A stretch of 64,000 nt of DNA from Cristatella mucedo (lineage: Eukaryota; Bryozoa; Phylactolaemata; Cristatellidae), in the NCBI GenBank assembly GCA_009760855.2, contig WPIO01000018.1, positions 4,838,501 to 4,902,500 of the forward strand, in the 5' to 3' direction. This document shows, one piece after another, positions 56,883-64,000 of this stretch. The notes beneath the pieces are model-generated. The model had not been told where the DNA came from, made no database searches, and saw nothing but the letters and a program-made list of their open reading frames with translations. The first letter of the stretch is position 1. The number at the start of each line of letters is the position of its first letter. A program made the translations under genes and the position numbers.

Positions 56883-59792
56883 CTCTCTATCTGTCTCTCT
56901 CTATCTCTGTCTCTGTCTCTGTCTTTGTCTCTCTTTCTCTCTCCCTTCTTTCTCGCTCTCGCTCTCACCCCTCCAACTATCGACAATGCTTTTTGCCTGC
57001 TTTGTCACATCTCAGTACAAGTTAATGCGCTTCATTTCCAGCATATACAAAGTGCCTGACAGAAATGTGGTTCTCAGATAGAACTATACAAATTTATTAT
57101 CATTATTATTGTTATCATCATAATTTCCTGAGGGAGGCGCCGTCTCCCAATATTTTCAGCAGCATCCGTAAACTCAAAAAATTATTTCATTAAATGAGCT
57201 TACTGCAAAGCTTGTCTCGTTGAAAGGAATGGTTACTGATTTTTTTTATTGCACAGGGACCTACTTACGATGCAAAGGAAAGAACCGACAGCAGGCTAAG
57301 GACGATTGGAGGTTACAAATGTATGCGAGCACTGATTCGCATGCAATAGTGTACATGCGTATGAATCTGCACGTGTGCATATCCATTCGTGTCGAGACGA
57401 AGTGTGACAGGTGACAGGCTCACTTAACGTACTGAATTGGCTTGCTACTCTTGCGATCATTACCGGGTGTCCACAATCTGAAAGTCGTACCTCGTGTCGT
57501 GCCAAACAAAACACCACGTATCGCAGGTCGTCATAAAATATTTCTTTTCTATAACTTTCTAACCCAACGGATCTGCCGCGAAAAGGCGGGGCAGTACAAC
57601 CGCGCCAGATTATATGATTATTTAACATTGTAAACATTATTTAACCTCGGTACGCCCTTGATGCGTCGGTTCCTCGTCAAGATCAGAGCACAGATCCAGA
57701 TATCAGGTTCTTGGGCAGGCAGTATCTTTGAGCCTTCTCCAAATTCATTGACCAACAGAATGCCGATGAGATGACGCCTGCTGTGCTAACTTTGCAGATT
57801 GCAACGTCGACGATAGCAACTTGATCTAGCACAATTAAATCTAACTAATCTTACTGGCAGCTCTTGAACGGGTGGGTAGTATGAGGCTTCTTTTTGAGCG
57901 GACAACGTTTGTTGAGGCCAGCGATCGATTTGAATGCCACGATAGCACAGGAGGTAAAGTGAGGCTCGCTCTTCCAGGTCGTGGGTTTGCGAATACTGCA
58001 CTGGGCGATCCTTTATTGCCAACTGCAAGCAGTGGTGATAGCCGTTAAGGCTCATCTGCCGCTATACAAGTGAGGCTCTAAAATTAGCTAATATTATATT
58101 TAATATTATTATTAATTCAAGTGGCTTTCCCTGAAACTGGCAGGCAAAAGCTAGAGCCGAGAAAGTCCTGCATTCCTTCCGGCATCACGGCTCCTCCCGG
58201 CTCAACGATCGTCCAAAAAGGATCGGAAACAACTCTGCAGCGCCCAGATCGAGGCTCGAGAGCTCGTGCTTCATCGTCACGTGAGTCGTCGCGTATTCGG
58301 TCATAACTCCCATGCCTTCCTGCTCAGGCTGACGCCAGCCGGCTGAACGTTGCCGCATCTAAGCGGTCCATCTTTGCGGCTCAATGTGAGCAGCCAGCAG
58401 CCGACTGACACGCCAAATGCTTAGCTTCTAAACTGCGGCATAGGTCAAAGGAAAGTGACAGTGACGGGTGCTCGTTTCTCACGAAGCACATTTGCTCTCG
58501 TCGATCGATCGCATCGTAGGAGGAGCAGCAGCAGCAGCAGCAGCAGCAGCGGGCGGCAGCAGCAGCAGCCGAAGCCGCAGTCCGCCCATCATTAGTTTTC
58601 GTCATCAGCAACATGAATTGGCCTGAATTTCTTATCAGCGAAGCTCTTTGGCCCAGGGGTTAATGTGCTCGCCTTTTATGATGATGACCGCGGTTAAAAT
58701 GAATGCTTTTAATGACCGAGGTCGTGGGCTTGACCCCTGAGGCACATAAGAAGTGCCTGGATAGAGATTGAGTTTTCTTAGAATGCTATGCAGCTGAATT
58801 ATATTTGTTTTTATATAAAACTACGACGTAAATGGTCGGTAGACCACGAGCTCTGAGCCTGAGCAGCGGAGGCTTACCGGCGACTTGCCGAGCGGTCAAG
58901 ATGCTCCTCATGAACTTCTGCGTGAGTTCTGGCAGATGCTCCATGGCTTGCGGTGACATCAGTGTCGGCCAGAGCGGCTCCTTCGCCGCCGAGTGGCCGC
59001 CGCAGCGTACACGGCCGCTGCTTCGGAGGGCGATGTACAGAAGGACGACGGCCGCAACGAAAAGCCAGAGGCCATTGATGGCTGCCAGCATGCCCGTCAT
59101 GTAGGTGGGCGTCAGCCAGACCGAGTGAAGGCTAAAAGCAGAGGGCGTGCCCGGTTTCGCTTTACGACTGAAGTGAAATGTCGGCAGGCTGGCGTGCGCA
59201 CGCCGGACAGCGTGTGCTACCAGTGGACGGAGCAGCGGAAAGCCGCAGCGGGAAGCCGCGAGCAGCGAGCGGTGCTAGTCACCAGTGCGACTGGTGCCAG
59301 CAGGTACAGACAGCAGCTGGAATCGCAGCGATAGTGTTCGGAGTGGGGGGAGACGGGATTGTTGCCTCGCTGAGTCTCACCTGTCGACGCTGAACGCCGA
59401 GCGGAGTACGCCGAGCAAGGCGCACAGAGTGAGGCAGCCATAGCTGGCAGCGAGCAGGACGTTGAACGCCGGCAGTCGGTAAGGCCGCAAGACGACGAAC
59501 AGCAGAAACACGAGGAAGAGCAGCACGGTGACGACGACGCCCTGAAAACGCCGAGCCGGAAGCAACCAAGAGGTAACCGACAGGTAACGCAGGTAACCAG
59601 CGAGCAAGAAAAAAAGGCTAAAAAGCCCCAGCCACGATTCGTGCAGAGCAATGTGTGATGTGAAGAGGGAGAGGGAAGAGAGAGAGAGAGCGAGAAGAGA
59701 GTAAAAAACGGAGAGAGGGAAAGAGAGGGGGGGAGGGAGAGGGAGAGAGAGAGCGAGTGTGAGAGAGAGTGAGAGTGAGAGATAGAGAGTAA

Positions 59793-59823
<31 letters not shown>

Positions 59824-59994
59824 AAGAGAGAGCCAGAGAGAGAGAGAGAGAGAGAGAGAGAGCAAGATAGGGACAATGAATGAGAGAGCGAGAGAAGAAG
59901 AGAAATGGGGGAGAGAGAGGAAGAGAGAGAGAGAACGAGAAAAGAGGGAGGAAGAGAAAGAGGAGAGGGAAAGAGTGAGTGAGAGAGCGAGATA

Positions 59995-60068
<74 letters not shown>

Positions 60069-60210
60069 AAGAGAGAGGAAGAGAGGAAGAGAGAGAGCAA
60101 GATAGAGAAAATGAATGAGAGAGCGAGAGAAGAAGAGAAAGAGGGAAAGAGTGAGTGAGAGAGCGTGAGAGAGTGAGAGAGAGGGAGAGAGAGAGGGAGA
60201 GAGAGAGAGA

Positions 60211-60302
<92 letters not shown>

Positions 60303-60598
60303 GAGATAGCGGGGGCGGCAGCAGCAGAAAAGCTGCCCGTCGCTCGCGCCATGTAGCAGCGCCATACAGTGCCATACTTCGTGCTGTCAAGCACTGAGCA
60401 GCCTTACCTGATAGTACGGGTAAGCATGCAATGCTGCGTAGAAGACGAGGAAGACAAACTTCAGCAAGTGAAGCACTGCACGGGTGTGCGCTCCCGGCAG
60501 CCGAAACGAGGAGAAGATATGGTAGCTCGCTGTTACGTACTGGACGTCCAGACCATGCACGTACTCCGCCTCCTTGAGCTGCAGATAGGCCTCGTGAC
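50753..60598 (-). CDS. Multi-pass membrane protein, 3' six exons of a larger gene
   Basis: Six minus-strand exons join with matching phases: 60598-60408, 59541-59381, 59131-58878, 54735-54403, 53778(or 53834)-53593 and 50856-50753. They give about 410 C-terminal residues, with four hydrophobic helices in the first 150, then about 260 residues of soluble tail and a TGA stop. I do not recognise the family. The sequence around F-R-L-P-G ... L-R-P-Y-R-L-P ... loosely recalls the membrane module of large cysteine-rich (GCC2/GCC3-type) multi-pass proteins, where an RPYR-type loop joins two helices. That is an inference from memory. Exon 1 starts one base into a codon, so upstream exons exist; none was found with certainty to 64000. 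The first intron here holds a 640-bp GA tract, and the intron between exons 3 and 4 is 4.1 kb. Confidence 0.8.
51212..51345 (+). mobile_element. tRNA-like SINE fragment, family uncertain
   Basis: Box A-like TAGCCTGGCGGTAG and box B-like GGTTGCGAGTTTGAGTTCTG, with an (AT)n tail at 51332-51345. Neither A nor B body words are clear. Confidence 0.4.
51525..51690 (+). mobile_element. L2-like LINE 3' segment hosting element copy 2 (left part)
   Basis: TTTAAAAAGAAGCTTACAAC and CATTTGGTGGGTTTTGTGAT match the LINE C-terminal end and UTR in plus orientation. It is interrupted at ATATGACGG and resumes at 52546. Confidence 0.8.
51682..51690 (+). repeat. 9-bp target-site duplication, left copy
   Basis: ATATGACGG here and at 52537-52545 flank element copy 2 exactly. 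Confidence 0.88.
51845..52085 (+). pseudogene. Short element reading frame, frameshifted copy
   Basis: Opens earlier than in copy 1: NEAHEVHALIKSNQLSIIRR precedes MDGLEERFLMER and the alanine-rich SYTVRSRS. A deletion of about 16 nt near 52000 then shifts the frame, and the other frame carries the conserved end VPVKAGAGYGVPRVPANER to the stop at 52083-52085. Shared start, end and stop in two diverged copies suggest it was coding in their common ancestor. Confidence 0.45.
52206..52450. repeat. Degenerate telomere-like AAACCCT array
   Basis: About 35 irregular units of CCTAAA/CCCTAAA/CCCTAAAA, the reverse-complement counterpart of the array at 11066. Confidence 0.9.
52546..52665 (+). mobile_element. 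L2-like LINE 3' segment hosting element copy 2 (right part)
   Basis: Continues the LINE tail: CAATCATTCGCTAATGCTTT, GTAAAGTGCCTAGAAAGAGA, CTCTGAGGGGGCTCTACAAA and TATTATTATTA. Confidence 0.82.
52735..52790. repeat. GTTCA-rich short tandem repeat
   Basis: AGTTCAG/AGAGTTCAGT units of irregular length, about 7 copies. Confidence 0.7.
53094..53183. repeat. 12-bp minisatellite, about 7 units
   Basis: Units GCCTGCATCGCC with one or two changes. It stays open in all frames and accounts for the cysteine/alanine or glycine-rich frames here. It lies within the last long intron of the membrane-protein gene. Confidence 0.9.
53593..53834 (-). CDS. Membrane-protein gene, fifth recovered exon (5' boundary ambiguous)
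   Basis: The frame runs AASASGSASQAALLAAGTFL, then IPRGKTLGQAVHEIATSSKY, then GRRAMAAA plus one base before donor GCAG|GTAAGT. Two acceptor choices keep the frame. TTCTAG| at 53835-53840 has a better pyrimidine tract and needs the previous exon to use the overlapping donor GTAAGC at its end (phase 2). GGCAG| at 53779-53780 has a poor tract and fits the previous exon's GTAAGT donor (phase 1). The alanine-rich part is encoded by a perfect 20-bp inverted repeat. Confidence 0.6.
53739..53782. repeat. Perfect 20-bp-arm hairpin inside coding sequence
   Basis: 53739-53758 and 53763-53782 are exact reverse complements with a 4-nt loop (GACT). Arm sequence GCAGTGGCGGCCGAAGCCGC. Confidence 0.97.
54403..54735 (-). 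CDS. Membrane-protein gene, fourth recovered exon (cytoplasmic helical region)
   Basis: Acceptor TTTTTCTGCCGTAG|. Two bases complete Glu, then RCMSTPAIFAPAHEVSRQIQ and a helix-rich segment with LELTLWHLLDELVAVHSQVA and RLAQREYDFLLVPAKKRRLL, ending LYCL plus one base at TCC|GTAAGT. A second overlapping donor GTAA|GTAAGC lies 4 nt on. The internal ATG two codons after the acceptor could in principle start a separate small gene, but the matching phase with the preceding exon favours one gene. No known domain is recognised. Confidence 0.75.
54930..55205 (-). mobile_element. L2-like LINE 3' end fragment, diverged
   Basis: TTTATATAGCTCCGTAAGAG, ACTGAATCTCTTTCCCCAGG and later 3' UTR words in minus orientation, inside the 4.1-kb intron. 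Confidence 0.65.
55319..55573. repeat. 22-bp tandem repeat, about 11.6 units
   Basis: Near-identical units TGAACACTGCTCAATCAATC plus AT. One unit lacks the 4 bases TGCT. Homogeneity implies recent expansion. Confidence 0.97.
55630..55735 (-). mobile_element. L2-like LINE tail remnant
   Basis: AATAATAATAATATATTTCA, CACCCTCAGTGAAATCGATC, TCTAGGCACTTTACATGTGC in minus orientation. Confidence 0.75.
55842..56000 (-). mobile_element. tRNA-like SINE family A
   Basis: L2-type tail TATAGCGCCCTAAGAGAACT, box B GGGGCTCGAGCCCACGACG and the GGAGCGAGCACCTTATTCAC word. It has the same extra GGTCGAGG...ATTTGAAGGCC middle as the copies at 28840 and 58644, so family A has a longer subtype. Confidence 0.8.
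56598..56960. repeat. (CT)n tracts
   Basis: Two long CT stretches separated by about 70 bp containing CACTCAATCAACTTATGTTG and its near-copy CACTCACTCAACGTATGTTG. Confidence 0.95.
57040..57120 (+). mobile_element. L2-like LINE tail remnant
   Basis: CAAAGTGCCTGACAGAAATG, AGAACTATACAAATTTATTA and ATTATTATTGTTATC in plus orientation. Confidence 0.65.
57120..57900. other. Intron sequence, nothing recognised
   Basis: No exon with fitting phase or repeat family was found. Confidence 0.3.
57955..58105 (+). mobile_element. tRNA-like SINE family B
   Basis: CTTCCAGGTCGTGGGTTTGC (damaged box B), GGGCGATCCTTTATTGCCAA, CAAGCAGTGGTGATAGCCGT, CGCTATACAAGTGAGGCT, AAATTAGCTAATATT. Confidence 0.8.
58515..58572. 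repeat. (AGC)n tract
   Basis: About 14 AGC units with one GGGCGGC interruption. Confidence 0.93.
58644..58808 (+). mobile_element. tRNA-like SINE family A, long subtype
   Basis: TTGGCCCAGGGGTTAATGTG, the extra middle with a duplicated GATGACCG word, GGTCGTGGGCTTGACCCC and the tail AAGTGCCTGGATAGAGATTG. It ends 70 bp from an exon of the membrane-protein gene. Confidence 0.8.
58878..59131 (-). CDS. Membrane-protein gene, third recovered exon (last membrane helix)
   Basis: Acceptor TGCTTTTAG|. One base completes Ser, then LHSVWLTPTYMTGMLAAING and a hydrophobic helix LWLFVAAVVLLYIAL, followed by basic RSSGRVR, which marks the cytoplasmic side. It ends LPELTQKFMRSILTARQVA plus one base at CCG|GTAAGC. 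Confidence 0.8.
59381..59541 (-). CDS. Membrane-protein gene, second recovered exon (two membrane helices)
   Basis: Acceptor GGCGTTTTCAG| in phase 0. GVVVTVLLFLVFLLFVVL forms one helix, LRPYRLPAFN a short loop, and LLAASYGCLTLCALLGVL a second helix. It ends RSAFSVD plus two bases at CAG|GTGAGA. Confidence 0.82.
59660..60306. repeat. 640-bp (GA)n-rich tract within an intron
   Basis: Nearly pure purine on the plus strand (pyrimidine on the gene's sense strand) filling most of the intron between the first two recovered exons. It contains a local duplication: GAGAGAGCGAGAGAAGAAGA words recur at about 59881 and 60117. The long Ser/Leu open frames it produces (up to 450 codons) are artefacts that run into the real exon at 59381. 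Confidence 0.97.
60408..60598 (-). CDS. Membrane-protein gene, first recovered exon
   Basis: Acceptor TTCACCTGTATGCAG|. Two bases complete a codon from an unseen exon, then HEAYLQLKEAEYVHGLDVQY, VTASYHIFSSFRLPG and a hydrophobic helix LLKFVFLVFYAAL, ending HAYPYYQ at CAG|GTAAGG (phase 0). Confidence 0.82.
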
Positions 60599-60659
60599 CT
60601 GCATACAGGTGAAAATTTACCTATGACATTAAGATTTCCGGTGACTTGGCAGCCAGCTG

Positions 60660-60795
60660 CTTGATTATGATAATGATAAGAAAAACACTTGCATATCACC
60701 CTAAGAGAAGTAAATCTACCACTGGGCACCTTAGAACCAGCTGGAAAAGAAGCTGGTCAATTGGTTAATGAAAAAATGCACAATTTCAGAAGTAT
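60660..60795 (-). mobile_element. L2-like LINE tail remnant, diverged
   Basis: ATGATAATGATAAG tail, TATCACCCTAAGAGAAGTAA, and GGAAAAGAAGCTGGTCAATTG, in minus orientation. Confidence 0.55.
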
Positions 60796-60799
60796 TTCT

Positions 60800-61415
60800 T
60801 AAGTGAGACACTTCACATGGATGGCTAAATGCTGTGAGAACAGGCAGCAGTTTTGCTGCTTGACGTAAGATCAGTGTTTCTTATGGTTTTTTGATTACGT
60901 ACCACTTTCAAAATAATTTACAAACAATGGAGCCCTCCCACAAAAAACGTAAATATGCACACAAACATGACGTGCCAGGCACTGAATATACTTTATCATA
61001 CTGCATTATATTGGAGATTGATTGCCTCATGCCGTGTATAATATTCACAAAGAATAAATAAAGGAAACATTATTAACTTAAAAACACGTTTCTCACTCTT
61101 TTCATGCCACGATGACGGCCAGTCCATATAAAAATGGAACAAACGAAACAAAATTCCAATACTGCTCCGTAAATCAGTTAAATGATAAGGCTGTTGTTTG
61201 GCTTGAAAAAGAAGATGAAGCTGTGAAATATTTTTGACAAGGTAACACAAATGTCATCGTTGATATCCAATTGATTAAAATTGTGTTTTAATGTACGCGC
61301 TGATTGATTAAAATTGTGTTTTAATATATGTGCTGAAAATCCTGACTCTAAAATTTATGCAGCGGCAAATGGAATCGGAGCAACCATAGCTTGCTTGAAC
61401 TGACGACGACTGGCT
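60800..61415. other. AT-rich sequence with a short direct repeat
   Basis: A stretch with GATTGATTAAAATTGTGTTT occurs twice at about 61271 and 61301. No exon is recognised. Confidence 0.4.
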
Positions 61416-62255
61416 TAGTACTAGTAATAACACTAATAAGTCGTTTGTAAAGCACCCATTGAGAATCAAATCTCTATCCAGGCATTTTACAGATTCCTGC
61501 TAGAGAGACGATAACTAAGGATCGATATTGAGCAAGATATCGTGCTTACATAAGCGGGTGAAAGCGGGCAAGTGTGGCACTTGGACCATCACGAAATAGC
61601 GCACAAGAAGACCCTCGGGATCACCGGTTACTGGGACATCTGGCTAGTAGAATGCACCTATTCAGGCACAACTACGCACCCAAAAGCACGCGGAAAGACG
61701 TAGAAGTTCACTGGAGTGCAAGGAGAGCTGACCGGACTGGTGCGTGTTTAGGCGAGACTTAAAGTTGCACAATCGGCGAAGGTGGTGTGGTAACAGATGC
61801 CGGAGGCGATTTCCATTCTCTCTGAGCACGCGAACTGGAGGGCCGATCGCGAAAAGACTTCAGTTGAGTTCGAGGAATGGCGAGACGACAAGAAGCCGAC
61901 GAGCAGTCGGCGTGGCGCGGCACGCGACTGGAGGAGCTAGGAGGTCGGATAGGTCAAGGCTGATGCTGGCGAGTGCAATCGACCTGCAGGCAAACGAGAG
62001 AATCTTGAAGTTAATTCGATGCTTGGTAGGGAGCCTATGAAGCTCAGTCGGCAGTGGTTCGCTGCGACGGATACGTCGTTGACAACAGACCAGAGGAGCT
62101 GCTAAGCTGCGTGCCAGTTGCACCCGACTACGGTCACACGCCGGAAGTCCCGAATGAAGGTAATCGCAGTAATCTAGACGCGATCTAGACAGGCGCGTGG
62201 AATGAATTAGCTGACGTACGCTCTTTTCAATGCACAATTTAATCCTTCAAGGCTC
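61416..62255 (-). mobile_element. L2-like LINE C-terminal fragment, different subfamily
   Basis: Tail CACCCATTGAGAATCAAATC/ATCCAGGCATTTTAC at 61455-61495. Then, from 62237 down, RSRLDYCDYLHSGLPACDRS, ELHRLPTKHRINFKILSFAC and DLSDLLAPPVACRAT can be read. More GC-rich than the other copies. An insertion or deletion lies around 61560-61850. Confidence 0.75.
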
Positions 62256-62393
62256 CGATTGTTGTATTTTTTCGTAACAATTCATTTGTCTCCGGGTCAA
62301 TGAGATCATCTTTCGCCTGCACGGTTTACTTCCCTTACGCTGTCTTGTCGGCAAGGGAAGGACTACGACTCCATGTTTTGACTTGAGGTCATC

Positions 62394-62771
62394 TCAGCAG
62401 AAGTCACCTGAGAGTGGGCGTTCGGCAGAGTGTCCCTGTATCCGAAGTTCCTGGGCGCAGAGAAACTGAGAGCACTTTTGCAGTCTCGATGCCATCCTGC
62501 GGAAGCCCTTCAAACACTGGAGAGTTCTGTGCAGTTCTGCTCTCAACCTCTTCCTCTTCTGCAGCAGCGGTTTAGCCAAAGAAGCTTGCTTGCAGTGCTT
62601 CGGCAGAATTCAGCTTCCAGCATAGGTGACTCCCGGGCCTCGAATGCTCGCTTGCTTCGACGCATCCTGATGGCCAAAAATGTCTGCCAAGTCGGCGAAG
62701 TGACGCGAATGAATACCTCACTGTCAAGCTGCTCGAAGAATGGGACTTCCTTTTACTCTCAAAAAACATGA
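62394..62771. other. Unrecognised open frames on both strands, possible exon
   Basis: A 113-codon plus-strand frame (62430-62771) and a minus-strand stretch flanked by splice-like sites. The minus stretch has CTGCTGCAG| at about 62562 and CTCAG|GTGACT at about 62406, reading EEEVESRTAQNSPVFEGL and VLSVSLRPGTSDTGTL. The minus stretch ends in phase 2, so it does not join directly to the exon at 60598. No family is recognised. Confidence 0.25.
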
Positions 62772-63005
62772 AACTTGTACTTTTAAACTCTTTTACGTAG
62801 GAATCGTGTACAAAATAGCATTATCTCATTTTCTCTCAGTCACACCGTGCACCAAAACCTGAGATTGTGTACGTAATGCGCTGGTCCGTTGAAGGAGAAA
62901 AATTTACGCTTTTCACTCCATGAAAACTTTACATTTACTGACTTTCTTTAGTAATCAAAAGTGCATACTCAACATGTCTGGTATTTATCGATGAAAGCAA
63001 CTACT

Positions 63006-63211
63006 TGATATCCAAATTCGAGAGACGAAGGCAGGAAACGAAGTGTCTGGAGTCGGAAGTCACAAGCTGAACAAGCTGCGGCGGTGCACGAGAATTGTGA
63101 GGATTTCGGGAGCGATAGTGAGCTCGAGGAGCACTCGCCTAGCGCCTGCAGAGTCTCAGTGCCGCCTGCTGCCAACCATAGCGTGAGCGATAAAAGGGAC
63201 AAAGTCTACTA
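63006..63211 (+). other. Unrecognised open frame ending in a stop
   Basis: Plus strand reads RKSQAEQAAAVHENCEDFGS then DSELEEHSPS and VSVPPAANHSVSDKRDKVY, stop TAG. The acidic-serine composition is unlike nearby noncoding sequence and could be a terminal exon. The family is unknown. Confidence 0.25.
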
Positions 63212-63275
63212 GCCTATAGCTCCACCGGTTAGTCTACATACCTACTCTATATTCACAATTTAATAAACCAGTTCG

Positions 63276-63276
<1 letters not shown>

Positions 63277-63364
<88 letters not shown>

Positions 63365-63376
63365 TAATATATATAA
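63277..63376. repeat. (AT)n microsatellite
   Basis: AT run of about 80 bp followed by AATATATAT variants. Confidence 0.97.
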
Positions 63377-63645
63377 TGACGCACTTGACAAAGCGCCCTC
63401 AGATAACTCAATCTCTTTCTAAGTACTTTACATTTGCTGCAAAGAAAACACGATCGGATGGTTAGTGGCAGCATGCTCAATAAACAACAAGAATAACCTG
63501 GTTAGAGGTGACATACACAGGGTCAACATGCAAGTGTGGTTAGTGGCAGCATGCATGCACATTGTCAGCACGCATAAGCACATACAGGATGAATCATCAT
63601 AGGGACCCACTAAATGCTGTGATAAATAGGTGCATTATATATAAA
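63370..63645 (-). mobile_element. L2-like LINE 3' end fragment
   Basis: Minus orientation: GACGCACTTGACAAAGCGCC, AACTCAATCTCTTTCTAAGT and UTR words to AATGCTGTGATAAATAGGTG. The AT tract takes the place of the usual TAA tail. Confidence 0.85.
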
Positions 63646-63649
63646 TATA

Positions 63650-63652
63650 TAT

Positions 63653-63703
<51 letters not shown>

Positions 63704-63716
63704 TGTCTGTCTGTCT
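63650..63716. repeat. (GT)n microsatellite
   Basis: GT run passing into GTCT units. Confidence 0.95.
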
Positions 63717-64000
63717 ATCAATCCCTATAATGAGGTAGATCAATTAGTTAATTAGTCCGAGAGAAACTTGCCATTACATAAAGCTTGCTCTAGATGAATA
63801 CATACTAGTTACAATTACATGACAATTGCGATAGATTAATATACAACGACGCGTCACAGTTAAATTACGCTTGTGATAGATCTACTCACATTAATACATT
63901 ATAATGTCTTGTTACATAACAAATTAATGTCAGTAACTCGCTATTTATACACCGACCCTCTTTGCAATTTTAGTGCAATTCCCCTATCTTCCCTCGTTTT
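63717..64000. other. AT-rich unique sequence to window end
   Basis: Nothing recognised. Confidence 0.4.

Noticed and set aside
59217-60729. Open frames of 250-450 codons rich in Ser and Leu on the minus strand
   Set aside because: They are translations of a GA/CT tract, which lacks stops in two frames. Only the last ~54 codons (59541-59381) correspond to a real exon with splice sites.

Overview
This is a eukaryotic, almost certainly animal, genomic window. It holds parts of two intron-bearing genes set in dense repeats: L2-like LINE fragments, two tRNA-like SINE families with L2-type tails, long (AT)n and (GA)n/(CT)n tracts, and several minisatellites. A complete Rab3 (the synaptic-vesicle small GTPase of bilaterians) points to a bilaterian. 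The protein sequence alone does not fix the phylum; lophotrochozoan or flatworm is a guess.

Layout. 0-7 kb: LINE tails, a SINE, a diverged ~160-170 bp tandem repeat ending at a TATA-type core promoter (about 2.35 kb), a GATCAACC-type minisatellite, and two minus-strand LINE fragments. 7-8.5 kb: a decayed C-terminal fragment of an R2/NeSL-type LINE and a CpG-rich block. 9.7-12.05 kb: a nested stack in which a plus-strand L2-like LINE is split first by a SINE and then by a ~976 bp inverted-terminal-repeat element that carries a degenerate telomere-like TTTAGGG array and a small reading frame. 14.3-18.1 kb: an old, nearly full-length plus-strand LINE (endonuclease plus reverse transcriptase) full of stops. 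20-25 kb: more LINE pieces and a ~160 bp tandem repeat. 25-29 kb: mostly unannotatable sequence with a 50-nt palindrome. 29.9-31.7 kb: a CpG-rich block, followed by a 21-bp minisatellite.

33.77-44.63 kb: Rab3 on the plus strand, five coding exons, 223 codons, all splice phases consistent. It ends in -Cys-Cys rather than the Cys-X-Cys usual for Rab3. 60.6-50.75 kb, minus strand: the 3' half of a second gene reconstructed from six exons whose phases all join, encoding a multi-pass membrane protein with a long cytoplasmic tail. Its 5' exons lie beyond what I could find. The two genes converge, with about 4 kb of LINE and microsatellite sequence between their likely poly(A) sites.

51.69-52.54 kb: a second, inverted copy of the telomere-array element, again inside the 3' part of an L2-like LINE, with its own 9-bp target duplication. 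Both copies share the terminal sequences, the array, an (AT)n tract and a conserved short reading frame. This element family is the most unusual thing in the window. A second pattern is a set of perfect short hairpins (13-20 bp arms, short loops) in Rab3 introns and downstream of it and in the membrane-protein gene.
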